A stretch of 64,000 nucleotides of DNA from Septoria linicola (GCA_024114885.1 CP099420.1:2728001-2792000); one strand, 5' to 3'; positions 22,838 to 32,762 are shown, counted from the stretch's first letter. Program-made: numbers and translations. The notes: generated by a model from the letters alone, not told the origin.

Positions 22838-23955
22838 GAGTGTTGTGGTATGAAGCGATCATAATGAATACAGAGACATATGGTTCCAGCGAAACCCGGC
22901 CTCTCTTTGCTGCAGGATGGCCCGTACACCAAGGCTCCCTAACGTCAGATCCCGAACAGTGGTTATGAGGTGCAGACTTCACCCCAAAATTGAGGGGAGG
23001 AGGAGAGCGGAGACGTAGGAATGTTAAGATTTGATGAGATGAAGAAGATATCAAAGCTAGCGTTCAAGTCGCCAGAACCCAGTCCCAGCCTTGCTGCCAT
23101 CGAATCTCTACAGCCTTTTCGCACCCCGGAGTTGAGTCTCATCGAGCCACAGGCACTCTTTTGCTTGCTGTCTCTTATGAGGTGTGCTATTGGTGCACAC
23201 CTTGGATTTTCGTGGGAAACACTTTAGTGGGTTCAACTCCGACGCGCGAACACGCTGTATATCGTCTAACTCGACACGGCTATCCGGGCACAGAACACAT
23301 TCACCAATACATGCGATGTCTGGAAGTGGGCTATGCATACGTGCAGCCCGGGTGAAAACTGTCGTGAATAGCTCTTCTAAAGCTATCCCAGGCATCCCAA
23401 ATCGCGTCCGCCCACGTGAGCTCGGTATTCAGAAGCCAGGCGGAGAGGCGCAAAGAATGTAAGCTGCACACGCATATCACTACAAACCGAGAACAGTGAC
23501 AAAGCTTCACTCGGAGCAATATGTAGTGCGTTCCCGGACAAAGCGCGACCGAGACTGCTGCTGCAGGCACGCGTAGTGCATAGCAATCGCGAAGAGTGGT
23601 CGTGATGTGTGCAAACTTCACTCCAAAAGTCGAGGACACGCCCGCCTGGCCAATCAGCGTTGCTGCTTTGTGTTTGCTCGATGTTTCTACAGCGCAAGTC
23701 ACCTGTGAATGGCTCTGAAAAATTGAGGACAAGCGTGAAAGTTCACAAGGCGACCAGTCACTATGGGAACAAAGCTCTCTCTACACAGCATAAATATAAC
23801 GCTGTCGATCACTCATTGAACCCCCTTCTGCAAAGGCGATTTCCCAGAGTGCTTCCACGCGACCTCCAACTGCTTCAACGAGAGTATCGCTTACTCCGTG
23901 AACCATTTTGACCTCGGCACTCTTCTCCGCATTTGCTCAAGGTCTGAGCCGCTCG
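22838..23955. other. Intergenic region with a diverged segment repeat
   Basis: There is no convincing gene. Two short segments, near 22966 and near 23602, resemble each other (shared ACTTCACxCCAAAA followed by a GAGG-rich stretch). They suggest an old local duplication. The end of the region should be the promoter and leader of the deaminase-type gene; its frame is open upstream to 23908 but has no ATG before 23956. Confidence 0.4.
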
Positions 23956-26607
23956 ATGTCAGGACCATCAAACCCAGGCGGCTCGCCGTCGAAGGGGAAG
24001 TCGGCAAAAGCGAAGAACACTCCCAAGAGCGAGGAAGAAAAGAGGGTTCAGCCACTGATCAAGGATCTCAAACCGAAGATGGATTTGAAATTCATGGTTC
24101 GTGAGAACCACTTGTATCAGAGAGGCTACTCGAAAATGCTCCACACCCTCGAACCATATCACGCACGACCTGCTGGTGAAGAGTTCAAACTTCGTTCAGC
24201 CTCTAAGCCCCGAAAGCACAAGGACGTCTCTGATTACGTTCAAGACGTCATACTCAACGCAGTAATTCGTGAACACGAGGTAGCTGCGCTCGCATTGTCC
24301 GGCAAGCAAGATGGATTCGCAGACGAGAACAAACAACATTTCACCATTCTCCTGCAACCAACAATCACCGTGGCAATCAATCCCCGCTCGGACGACCAGA
24401 GCCGTTTGCCACCCATCAGAGATGATGAACCCGCGTTGCAACAGTTGAAAGACTTTGCCATGGAAGTGAGAAGTGCCAGCACGCAGATTGATGGCCTCAA
24501 CCAGGCAAGCGATGTGGTCCAATTCGTCCTCGATCGTTTCAGGGAGTGTCGGAAGCACAGGAGCAAAGACTATCTGTTCTCTCAGCACATGTCTTTCTTC
24601 CTCCACCTGCTTCGGCAATGTCACTTGGCCACTGATAAACAGGAACTCGAAATGGCCGTCCAGAGACTAAGAGAATACGTCTTCGTTACCAGCTACGGTA
24701 AGATGGTCCGGCGTCTTAATCTCGGCAAAGGCGAGCGGAAGCTTTACGATATCCTTGTGAAGGACCTCGATACCTTCGCCGATGCAGAACACGACCTGCC
24801 AGTGTCAAGCACGTTCCGGAAGCCACCAAATCCAAAACAGGCACAGATCATACGCAAGATACTGCTGAACGCTCAGGGAGGAGAGGGCTTCACGAAGGAA
24901 GCTGTGGAAGCATGCCTTCAGAGTCCTCTGTACGACGCCCATGGCAGGAACAGATTTCATTTCATGCTCCGCTTGCTCCTGAAGCGAGTGAACACCACTC
25001 TCCAGAAGCTTCGAGACATCATAACTGCCTTCAAGAAAGCCCAAGACAGCGATGGTGAGCCAGATCGTGCTGAAATTGCGACTGACGTCGCACAAGCTGT
25101 GGGCAACCTTCGCAACCTCCAGGTCTTCTTGCACAGTTTCGACGACATTATGATCCCACACTTGACCTGGGTCGCTCAAGTGTCTGGGGTTGACCGAGAA
25201 GGCCTTTCACCTGACTGGAGCAGACCATCCTCCGCTTTGCCAACAACTCCGCAGCCAGCTCAGCCACCGGCGCCGACCCCATCTCCCTCAGCCAGCACGG
25301 TGAATGTCGGTTCCACGGACGATGACGAGGAAGCAGAGCTGAATTACATCGCGCTCAAGTATGGCGAGCCGCAGAATCGTTGGGCCGCCGTGGCTCACAA
25401 GTACCTCAAGCTCATCTGCCTCCACGAAATTTCGTTGAGAGGTGCCACACGTTTCGATCCAGCTAAGAAGAATTCTGTCCAGAGGCGTCAGTCAGAATTG
25501 GTGCTCAACGCACAGGTCAGCGTTGTGGAAGTCCGCTATCAGACTCCAGATAAGTCTAGAGCGTCCATCAAGGATTGTCTCAAAGTGCTGCATGAGAAGG
25601 AGCCAGAACTGAAGATTGACTTTTTGGAAACCTGGTTCTCTCAGGTTCCATCCGACGAGAAGGATGCTCTTACCAAGACTCATGGCTTCGATGGTGTCAT
25701 CCACTGCGAGTCAATCCTTATGAGCTTCATGGCTGCTATCCGTGACGAGGAGCTACTGCAATACATCACAGCAGACTGGCTTGTCAAGAATGACGGTTTC
25801 GCAGTCGAGAAGAGCTTACTTGAGATGTTCGTAGACTGGCTGCCACTTATGCACGTTTCCAAGCGATGCTGCCCTCCATGCTGGAAACTCTTGCAACTCA
25901 TGGAGGCTCAACCTCACTTCTTTAAGGCTCACAAAGTCGAGGAGGGGCCAGTCAAGATGGAAGCGCTGGGCCAACACAGTGTGTGGACTTCGGTCGCTCT
26001 CCCAGCCTGGTGCCCAAAGCAACTTGCAGAAGGTGTCCTTCGCTTCCACGAAGACGAAACCATCAAGAGACTGTTGAAAATTCAAGAAGACGCCGCGCAG
26101 TGCAAACACATTTTGAGCGACCCGACCACCGCTGGCTCCCCAATGACTGATGATGAGATGTCGGACGACGGGATGGTGGATGTTGAGCCAACTGATGACG
26201 AGCCATCAGCGCCCACAGAAGAAGTCATTCAGAATCGAATGGCGGCCTCACCACTTCCTCACGGCCAGTCGTATTCTCCCTTCGGTGGCTCAAGCAGCTC
26301 AGGTTCTTCGGCACTGAATACGCCCACCCGGGTCATGACCGGTCCAGATGCCTCAGGTCTACCAGACCGCTCTCGCAGACTCTTCACGCCAACCCCGGAC
26401 GCCTCCTCCTCTTCCCAGTATCTCGATGTTCCCGAGGCTGGTCCATCTATGCGAGTTAAGCATCGTCGCGCCGAGAATGATACCTGGGACGCGGAGAACG
26501 AGCTCCCAGACAAGTCAACACGCTATGCGGGCCATGGAGAAGAGCAGTACGAGGGGAGAAGTGAGGGTAAAGGCAAGGGTGACAAGCCGGGTAAGAAAGG
26601 TTACTGA
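23956..26607 (+). CDS. Large fungal protein with deaminase-type HxE/CxxC motif (OTT_1508-like)
   Basis: The 883-residue single-exon protein carries the zinc-deaminase signature. H583-C584-E585 lies in DGVIHCESILMSFMAAI (the HxE that positions zinc and the proton-shuttling Glu). C639-P-P-C642 lies in SKRCCPPCWKLLQ (the two zinc cysteines). Spacing of about 54 residues and the order HxE then CxxC fit the cytidine-deaminase fold and recall the fungal OTT_1508-like family. That family is predicted to act on nucleic acid or nucleotides, with no substrate known. The first 450 residues are helical and basic in part (MDLKFMVRENHLYQRGYSKM), then comes a Pro-rich linker and an acidic DDDEEAEL patch. 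The tail is disordered, with acidic, Ser/Thr-Pro and Lys/Gly-rich stretches. The start is the first ATG in frame. No signal peptide is evident. Confidence 0.8.
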   Translation: MSGPSNPGGSPSKGKSAKAKNTPKSEEEKRVQPLIKDLKPKMDLKFMVRENHLYQRGYSKMLHTLEPYHARPAGEEFKLRSASKPRKHKDVSDYVQDVILNAVIREHEVAALALSGKQDGFADENKQHFTILLQPTITVAINPRSDDQSRLPPIRDDEPALQQLKDFAMEVRSASTQIDGLNQASDVVQFVLDRFRECRKHRSKDYLFSQHMSFFLHLLRQCHLATDKQELEMAVQRLREYVFVTSYGKMVRRLNLGKGERKLYDILVKDLDTFADAEHDLPVSSTFRKPPNPKQAQIIRKILLNAQGGEGFTKEAVEACLQSPLYDAHGRNRFHFMLRLLLKRVNTTLQKLRDIITAFKKAQDSDGEPDRAEIATDVAQAVGNLRNLQVFLHSFDDIMIPHLTWVAQVSGVDREGLSPDWSRPSSALPTTPQPAQPPAPTPSPSASTVNVGSTDDDEEAELNYIALKYGEPQNRWAAVAHKYLKLICLHEISLRGATRFDPAKKNSVQRRQSELVLNAQVSVVEVRYQTPDKSRASIKDCLKVLHEKEPELKIDFLETWFSQVPSDEKDALTKTHGFDGVIHCESILMSFMAAIRDEELLQYITADWLVKNDGFAVEKSLLEMFVDWLPLMHVSKRCCPPCWKLLQLMEAQPHFFKAHKVEEGPVKMEALGQHSVWTSVALPAWCPKQLAEGVLRFHEDETIKRLLKIQEDAAQCKHILSDPTTAGSPMTDDEMSDDGMVDVEPTDDEPSAPTEEVIQNRMAASPLPHGQSYSPFGGSSSSGSSALNTPTRVMTGPDASGLPDRSRRLFTPTPDASSSSQYLDVPEAGPSMRVKHRRAENDTWDAENELPDKSTRYAGHGEEQYEGRSEGKGKGDKPGKKGY

Positions 26608-27256
26608 AGGGGAAAGCATATGCAGAACTTCGAGAAAGGCATTGGGACGGGGTCGTGGCTTTGGAGTGGTGATGGCGTACAGGCATGATCGCATTTCTCT
26701 TTTTGATTGTGGTCTTATGGCACTTCAATGTGTCTGGATGAGAATGGTCGCATGGTCGCATCGATGCGCAGCATCGGGAGCTGGGAGTGCGAGACTACAG
26801 CCCTGCGACACAGTCAGCGCAGGCTGCGATACTTGCATATCTGGCTTTGTACAGACGATGGCGTGTCTTTGGCTTGCATTTCTGCATTGAACAAGGATGA
26901 TCGCAGATAACTGGTCGATAGACAGATGGCAGTCTCCTTGAGTCGCCAATGGAAAGCTCTTACAAAACCATCAAATGATGTCGTTCTCCTCGCAAGGTTC
27001 TTGCGTCTCTCGTACCATCGAAAATCAAAGTCAGTCAAGAATACACCAAGCATACTCATTCAGCTTCGCAGCCCATGAGCTGCACATTTTTAAAAATTGC
27101 ACGAGTACTTGGGCGCCTCGTGGTCAGCTGAACCGGTACGGAGCCTGCTCAGAACTTTTCCGAGGTCCTGCTGCACGACTTCGTTGATACACTCCACGAC
27201 AGCAGCAAACAGAGAGAGGGAAGAGTGTCGCAGTCTTCATCCTCATCATCATCATC

Positions 27257-27289
27257 ATGGTGCTGCGTGCCTCAGGCACGCAGCACCAT
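27257..27289. repeat. Perfect 16-bp inverted repeat with 1-base spacer
   Basis: Arms 27257-27272 and 27274-27289 are exact reverse complements around a single C at 27273. The core is GC-rich (GTGCTGCGTGCCT on the left). This would form a very stable hairpin or cruciform. It lies in non-coding DNA about 470 bases before the MGCASS gene. Confidence 0.9.
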
Positions 27290-27645
27290 AGCCGTGACTG
27301 CGCCATGGTAGGATTCAAAGCATGACCATCCAATCCTCCAGTAACAGCACGCTTGACGTCAACAGGATATGAGGCCTAGCTGCGAAGTGTCGGTATCGAA
27401 TAGACTAACGCCTGACGGAAGGAAGTTCATTGGTGTCCTAATGAGATCGTCATGCACCAAGCCTTGCACTATGCGCAGCAAGATTCTGCCGCGCCACAGG
27501 GCTGAAGAAGATTGCATCCGCAGGAGCTGCGCAGCACGAGACTTGTGGGTGATGGACTGCAGTTTGTGGGCAGTGGGAAGAGTGTATAAGTGGACGGAAT
27601 CAAACAGGCATGAGTATGGAGTAGAGAATTCAACTGCTTTGAAAT

Positions 27646-27653
27646 TATATAAA
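27646..27653 (+). promoter_or_regulatory. TATA box for the MGCASS gene
   Basis: A consensus TATATAAA lies 110 bases before the ATG at 27756 and is followed by a CT-containing leader with CAT repeats. Few genes in this window have so clear a TATA box. Confidence 0.55.
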
Positions 27654-27755
27654 CCTACCTTTCACTCTGTCGAACGACGATACTTCATCACAGTGCAACC
27701 AACGGCAAAAGCCTTTCTGACAAGCAGGACCGTTTCACATATCATCATCATCACA

Positions 27756-28111
27756 ATGGGCTGCGCATCATCAACGCCCTCGCGAGGGCCAAACAGCAGG
27801 TCAGTCTAGGTACTCAGCCTTACGGAAGACGCGAGTTTCACTGACGGAGGTCCAGGTTCGCCAGCAAAGGCTCATACGGATATTATGATGGGAGCGGAGC
27901 ATATGTAGCAACGTAGGTCCTGCCCTTGTCTGACGATGATCGACAAGACAAGCTAACAAGTTCTTAAAGCTCGGCTGGATTCGGCGGGCATCACGGCGGA
28001 CATCATGGAGGAGGCGGATTCTTCGGAGGAGGCGATGGCGGTGCAGGAGCTAGCAGTGGTGGTGGAGGCGGCTGTGGCGGTGGAGGAGGCGGCGGTGGAG
28101 GAGGATGCTAG
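27756..28111 (+). CDS. Small lipid-anchor candidate, MGCASS start and Gly/Cys-rich tail (80 aa)
   Basis: No single open frame shows this gene. It appears only when three exons are joined: 27756-27799, 27856-27912 and 27970-28111. Both introns (56 and 57 bases) have GT...AG borders, and one contains a CTAAC branch site. The joins fall in an Arg and a Thr codon, and the product ends at TAG after 80 codons. The start MGCASSTPSR is a textbook N-myristoylation signal (Gly2, small residue at 6) with a neighbouring Cys3 for palmitoylation. The middle is YGYYDGSGAYVAT. Exon 3 is His/Gly-rich (GGHHGGHHGGGG) and closes with two cysteines embedded in long Gly runs. It is predicted to be membrane-tethered at the cytosolic face. 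The function is unknown. Two-intron continuity plus a TATA box make chance unlikely. Confidence 0.8.
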
Positions 28112-29217
28112 ATGAGCGACGTTTGAGCGTGTTTTTGCTGCCAGTTCTGAAATCGAATTTCCATGATGGCATCTCTCACCACGTGCCATGATGACTGCTC
28201 AACTTCTGATCAGAGCTTACTCGACATTCATCCTGGTGTTCTCTTTGACAATGCTTCGTTGCCCATGCTGCATCTCCAGAACGAATGTCTGCGTACAAAT
28301 GGTGCACGTGCTAGAACGCAGTGCGAAGCCCGCACACTGACGGACGAATGTGCTGTGGTCCTGGAGTCCAAACAATAATCCAGCAGCCATGATGCTCGTC
28401 TTGAGAGTGCTAAGCCTGGTGAGCACAAGAGGAGTGTAAAGTGTATCAGGCTCCCAAGATCTTGTCTGACGACACTATTATGTGGCAGCTGAGGATCTAG
28501 CATCACGACATCTCGCCCGTGAATCGTCGACAGTGTGCCTATAGCACAGTCTCACATACTGCATCGGGTAAAATAGATCCAAGTATAGAGTGCCTTTGTC
28601 GCCAAGAAGACAATAGAGTTGAGCTGACACTCGGCTTGTTGTAGGGAAAATGGCAACTTTAATTGCGTGAGATCCAATGATGAGGCGTCGAGGTGCCAGG
28701 ACAATGCTTGAGAGGCTTTGGGAGAAGTTCGCAAACCAGTTCAAGCCCTTGGAGTGTTTCACAGCCACGAGGAGCTCCGTGAACCAACATCTCTTGGCAG
28801 CCTTAGCTGTAAGCTCGCCATAGCTACTCGATCGTGAAGCTGCCTTATTCTCCACGCTCGGCAGGCAAATGTGCACTCTCGGCGCCGCAGTTCTAGCTTT
28901 GTCACACTTGTAATCCCAGAGCTCTCGCTGTTGCGCTGTCATCCGCGCTGTCTTGTCTCCAAGATCTAGCATGAATGCATCCAGTCTTTGATGAGAAATC
29001 GCATGCAGCGCCGAGATGCCAATGTTAAGCAGCCTCACATTAGAGAGACACCTGGTCGATCAGTCCGTCCAAGTCCAATACTGTGCGGAGATGCAGAGAT
29101 ATATAAGTCTCGAGGGATGTCGACTCTAGAGCATCATCAACAACACAACATCCAGCTCCATACCAACAAGATCAGATTCTCTCGAGCAAAACTTGCAATT
29201 CAACTCTCCTCGCAATC
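28112..29217. other. Intergenic region, promoter of the secreted-protein gene at the right end
   Basis: A minus-strand frame covers 28478-29038 but begins at GTG and matches nothing I know. Otherwise nothing is visible before the TATA box at 29100. Confidence 0.4.
29100..29107 (+). promoter_or_regulatory. TATA box for the secreted Trp/Asn-rich protein
   Basis: TATATAAG lies 118 bases before the ATG at 29218, with an A/C-rich leader (CATCATCAACAACACAAC) between. This suggests a strongly or conditionally expressed gene. Confidence 0.55.
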
Positions 29218-29679
29218 ATGCAGATCAAGTACATCGCATCCGGCCTGATCGCCATGGCCATCAGCGGCGCACTGGCCGTTCCAGTAGCAGCACCAGAGGT
29301 ACGAGAAACATGAAATGTCACTCCGAGTCCAACTGATAAATCGCAGCCTGCCGCTCTCCCAGAGCCAGTCGAACAAGCAACCCAAGACTGGGACGACTGG
29401 CGTGACCACGACTGGCACGATGACAAGGTCAAAGCTCGCGACCTCGATGCGTTGGACCTCGATCGTCGTGCAGCATTCATGGAAGGAGTTGAGGCAGCCA
29501 ATGGCAGACTTGCTCGTCGTGCTGAGCAGGCGGAGCAGGCGGAGCAAGCTGAGCAGTGGCGCTGGCAACCTAATGCGTGGCAGTGGAACAACTGGAACAA
29601 CCGTGCATTCGTCAACAATCGGCAGTGGGGCTGGCAAGGACGAAACTGGAACAACCGTTTCGGCAACGGCTGGTGGTGA
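29218..29679 (+). CDS. Small secreted Trp/Asn-rich protein (137 aa)
   Basis: Exons 29218-29298 and 29347-29679 flank a 48-base intron (gtacga...cgcag, with CTGAT branch). Residues 1-20 are a signal peptide (MQIKYIASGLIAMAISGALA, cleavage before VPVAAPE). The mature chain has an acidic Trp/His segment (DWDDWRDHDWHDD), a helix with two dibasic sites (LDRR and LARR) and a heptad-like run AEQAEQAEQAEQW. It ends in a Trp/Asn/Gln tail with repeated WNNR-type units and a terminal GWW. There are no cysteines, unlike most apoplastic effectors. The signal peptide, dibasic sites and repeats fit either a Kex2-processed secreted peptide, a wall-associated protein or a candidate effector. I know no homologue by name. 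Confidence 0.82.
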
Positions 29680-29867
29680 GCTGAGGATTCACCCTGTTCA
29701 ATGTGAGAACTGCGGCCAGGTTAGATGGTGGAGGACAGGACCTGATCAGATTGTCATGCGGTTACGACTTGTATGATAACGCTCTTTACGATTGAATGAA
29801 GAAAGTCCTTGGAGGTAGCCACGTCTTGCCATTGCGTTGGTCACTCTTGCTTTGCAGTGGCATCACC

Positions 29868-30311
29868 TTACGTTCTATGCCAGAGACCAGCACAGAATAG
29901 AGATCGGACAACCGCGCAAGTTCCTGTGATGACAATAGTGCCCCAGTCCTCTGGCCGTAGGCTTGATATGGATAGACGACCTTGTAACGAGAGAGCGAAC
30001 CACACGCTGTAGAGCAGGGCAAGGTCGTAAAGCAATTATCCGCCTTGCATGACCTTCCAGATCCAGATTTCGTTCGTTTGCCGGAGCAGAAAGATGTCCA
30101 AGACCGCACACATGAGAAGAGCACCGCCAAGCTGTTGCTGGAAGAAAGTCTGTGAGGGATCGTAAGGAGATATGGCTGCTGGTACGAATGCGTCAGTGAC
30201 GACTGCAGGTGTGAAAAACATCATGTAGCTAGCGTGCAGCGCTATCATAGGATCCAGGACGGTGAAGAAGAGGCGGTAGAAGGTGGGAATGGTGGTCTGC
30301 GGATGCGCCAT
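29868..30311 (-). pseudogene. Four-TM membrane protein gene interrupted by an in-frame TAA
   Basis: From the ATG at 30311 the frame encodes MAHPQTTIPTFYRLFFTVLD, a start shared by a family of small fungal membrane proteins of unknown function, then two or three hydrophobic helices and FLLRQTNEIWIWKVMQGG. A TAA follows at 30036-30038. Directly after it, in the same frame, the family-like continuation resumes (LLYDLALLYSVWFALSLQ, then the fourth hydrophobic segment) to a second stop at 29868. Total length would be about 147 codons. No GT-AG pair removes the TAA while keeping the downstream frame: the only nearby donor (gtcatg) with the ctctacag acceptor shifts into a hydrophilic frame. One C-to-T change (CAA to TAA) would explain it. 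Assembly error or readthrough remains possible. Confidence 0.7.
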
Positions 30312-31012
30312 CTTCAGTGTCTCTAATGAAATTGTGTCCGTACACTGCTCTGTCATAGAACGGACCAGTCGATGTAGCTGACTGTCAAATCTCACGCGTA
30401 GCCGTTGTCGTGGGACACAGCCAACGTGCGTGCAAGAACGAATGGCAGCGTATGCTCGTTGTTTCTACTGTGGTAGGCCTCTCTGAACAATCGAACAGTT
30501 TTCGCCAGTGACTACGCCTTCGCTGGCCTAGTTGCCGTCGTGTAGTAGTAGAAGGTCTCGTGAAAGACTGCCACCCATTCTTGGATGGTCTGTAGCCGCA
30601 AGGGTGGAGGAACAAGGAAGTGACCCTGCTTGTAGCTGGGGAGCACCACTGTGTCAATCTCGCATGTCGTGCTGTCAGGATGTGGACGCGTCGAAGTTGA
30701 TCAAGAGCAGAAGGCAAAGTTGGTGGGAGGCACGGCTTAAGATTGCCCCGATTCTCGACCATTGCCCCGACGGCTTCATCTCTTGTCTTCGCTCTCACCT
30801 GTATCCCGAATCTACACTGCTTTGGTCATCAACTTCGACTGAAAGGTATCAGTGGGTGCCAACGAACGCCTTAATGCATCATAGAGTTCCAGAATGCCAG
30901 AACACTAGAAGGTAGGCGCACGTCTATATGTAGTCGTGTCGCGGCTCCCCAACAGGTTTCCTAAATCTACATAACTGTAACGCACAGCAAGACAGACATT
31001 TCAGCAGACAGC
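30312..31012. other. Divergent promoter region
   Basis: This lies between the minus-strand membrane-protein gene and the plus-strand NmrA-like gene. No coding signal or repeat was seen. Confidence 0.45.
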
Positions 31013-31933
31013 ATGGCCACTACAGTACCAACACTTCGCAAGCTCGTTGTGACGGGCGCCACTGGAAAGCAAGGCGGCGCACTCATTGAAGCTTTGCTCG
31101 CACGACCATCGCCAGCTTTCGAGATCTACGCCATCACGCGGAACAAGAACAGTGCCTCCTCGCAGCGGCTTGCCTCATCTCCGAATGTACACGTTATTGA
31201 AGGAGACTTTGCAGATCCTCCAGCGATATTCTCTCAGATCAAGAACCCATGGGGCGTCTTCAGCGTGACCATGCCCACCAACGCAAAGAAAGAGGAATTT
31301 CAAGGCAAAGCCATGACAGCAGCTGCTCTTGCAGCGGGCGCGCAGCATATCGTCTTTACGGCAACTGATCGCGGTGGAGAGACTGTCTCCGATGTAGAGC
31401 CGACACCAATTCCTCACTTTGCTTCGAAGTACAAAATCGAGCAGGATATAATATCTCGAACCAGAGAGAATGATGCTGCTACGTACACGTTTCTGCGACC
31501 TGTAGCCTTCTTCGAAAACATGCCCGCCGACTTTATTGGACGAGCGTTCATAGCAGCGTGGCGATTAAATGGCCTTGATTCCAAGCTCCAGCTTGTTAGC
31601 ACAAAAGATATTGGACGCGTGGCAGCCGATGCCTTCCTCAACGCAGACTCCGCGGAGTACAAGAACACTGCTATCTCTCTTGCTGGGGACGAGCTCACGC
31701 TTCGCGAACTCCTGGAGACATTCCAGTCCGCGACTGGGAAACCTATGCCGGAGACGTATGGGTTTGTGGCTAGAGCGCTGAAGTGGTTGCTGCATGAGCA
31801 ATTGGGCATCATGTTCGACTGGTTCAGAAGCTCAGGCTTCGGTGTTGATGTGCCGGCGCTGAGAAAGCGCTATCCCTACATAAAGGACTTCCGCGCCTGG
31901 TTGGACACCGATAGTGCTTGGAAGAAGACATAG
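31013..31933 (+). CDS. NmrA-like family NAD(P)-binding protein
   Basis: The 306-residue single-exon protein has an atypical short-chain dehydrogenase fold. The dinucleotide-binding motif is VVTGATGKQGGALIEALL near the N-terminus (GxxGxxG). It is followed by the second-strand basic residue (AITRNKNS), an acidic GDFADP that should contact adenine, and VFSVTMPTN. The central HIVFTATDRGG and SKYKIEQDI (Lys in the position of the SDR catalytic Lys, with no canonical YxxxK) are typical of NmrA-like redox sensors rather than true dehydrogenases. TFLRPVAFFENMPADFIG matches the family's substrate-side helix. Such proteins often sense NADPH/NADP or act as reductases in secondary metabolism. No pathway context is visible here. 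Confidence 0.9.
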   Translation: MATTVPTLRKLVVTGATGKQGGALIEALLARPSPAFEIYAITRNKNSASSQRLASSPNVHVIEGDFADPPAIFSQIKNPWGVFSVTMPTNAKKEEFQGKAMTAAALAAGAQHIVFTATDRGGETVSDVEPTPIPHFASKYKIEQDIISRTRENDAATYTFLRPVAFFENMPADFIGRAFIAAWRLNGLDSKLQLVSTKDIGRVAADAFLNADSAEYKNTAISLAGDELTLRELLETFQSATGKPMPETYGFVARALKWLLHEQLGIMFDWFRSSGFGVDVPALRKRYPYIKDFRAWLDTDSAWKKT

Positions 31934-32103
31934 CTCAGTAGCTGTTGTAGCTGATCGCACGAGTCTGCCTATTGTACGTGTGGTTTCTCAAAACACTGCC
32001 TTCTTCATCATATAGTTTCAGATCCGAGCTCTTCTATTCATATCATCCTGGGTATCGTTACACTCTCATTCCTGACGCCAGTCCTAGTACAACTCACGCC
32101 CGC

Positions 32104-32521
32104 TCAAAGCAATCCCTTTCTCGCCAATTCAATCTTTCTTTGCGCCTCGCCAGCCTTGAAGCCTCCTTTGCTGACACATGCCATACTGCCCTCGCCGAAC
32201 TCCACTTTCTCTTCCGTCTTCGGAAAGGCGCACGGGCAGTGGTGTGGGAAGTGGACGCAGGAAAGGGTGTGAGGGCAGAGATATTTGTCGCAGCGAGCTA
32301 TACTGGTTAGCATGGTGCTCGCATGAGTCTGTACTAAGACCGGTCATAACATGGCATAGCATACCACCATCGTAGTTCTGCTGATACCAATCGCTGTCGG
32401 AAGCCATGTTCTGTGGTTCTTGCTGTTGTTGCTGATTGAACATGTTGCCAAAGTTGAAGAATTGCGCCATTGTTGGGCTTATGAGGAGCAAAACTGCCCC
32501 GATGATCGTTGAGAACTGCAT
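32104..32521 (-). CDS. LCL2: Long chronological lifespan protein 2 (Lcl2)
   Basis: This small secretory-pathway protein was named for the yeast lifespan phenotype and is implicated in ER-associated degradation. Exon 1 is 32365-32521 and exon 2 is 32104-32297 on the minus strand. The 67-base intron (gtatgc...tatag) splits an Ala codon. The product is 116 residues: signal peptide MQFSTIIGAVLLLISPTMAQ, a Gln-rich stretch (FNQQQQQEPQ), WYQQNYDGA, then the Cys motif CDKYLCPHTLSCVHFPHHCP followed by CAFPKTEEKVEFGEG and a final Cys. The unspliced exon-1 frame runs on for many codons, so a naive ORF would mispredict the C-terminus. The start is fixed by the signal peptide at 32521. It is divergent from NOP10 with 241 bases between the start codons. 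Confidence 0.93.
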
Positions 32522-32762
32522 CTTGTCGCGTGCTTGGTTGATGAGTGAGTGAATACTTGAATTGTCGTGGCATAGTACATAGCTGTCCAGAAACGAGATC
32601 CTAAGGCAAGAACGCATAGCCGGGGAAGCCAAGCATTTTGGTTGGCCGAAGCTCGAGATTTCTCCAAGAAGAACTGATAGCTTCACTTTTTGCGACAACA
32701 CGAATACCGACAACTACGAACACTCTACACACCAGCAATACCGATCAGTCAAATCTGCAAAC

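Larger units (their letters stand above)
26608..27755. other. Intergenic region with a perfect palindrome and a promoter
   Basis: No gene was recognised. It holds a short CAT-trinucleotide run (from about 27244) directly abutting a 33-base perfect palindrome (27257-27289), and at the right end the TATA-containing promoter of the small three-exon gene. Confidence 0.5.

Noticed and set aside
28478..29038. 186-codon minus-strand frame
   Set aside because: GTG start, no family match, and it extends into the promoter of the secreted-protein gene. Could be revisited with transcript data.
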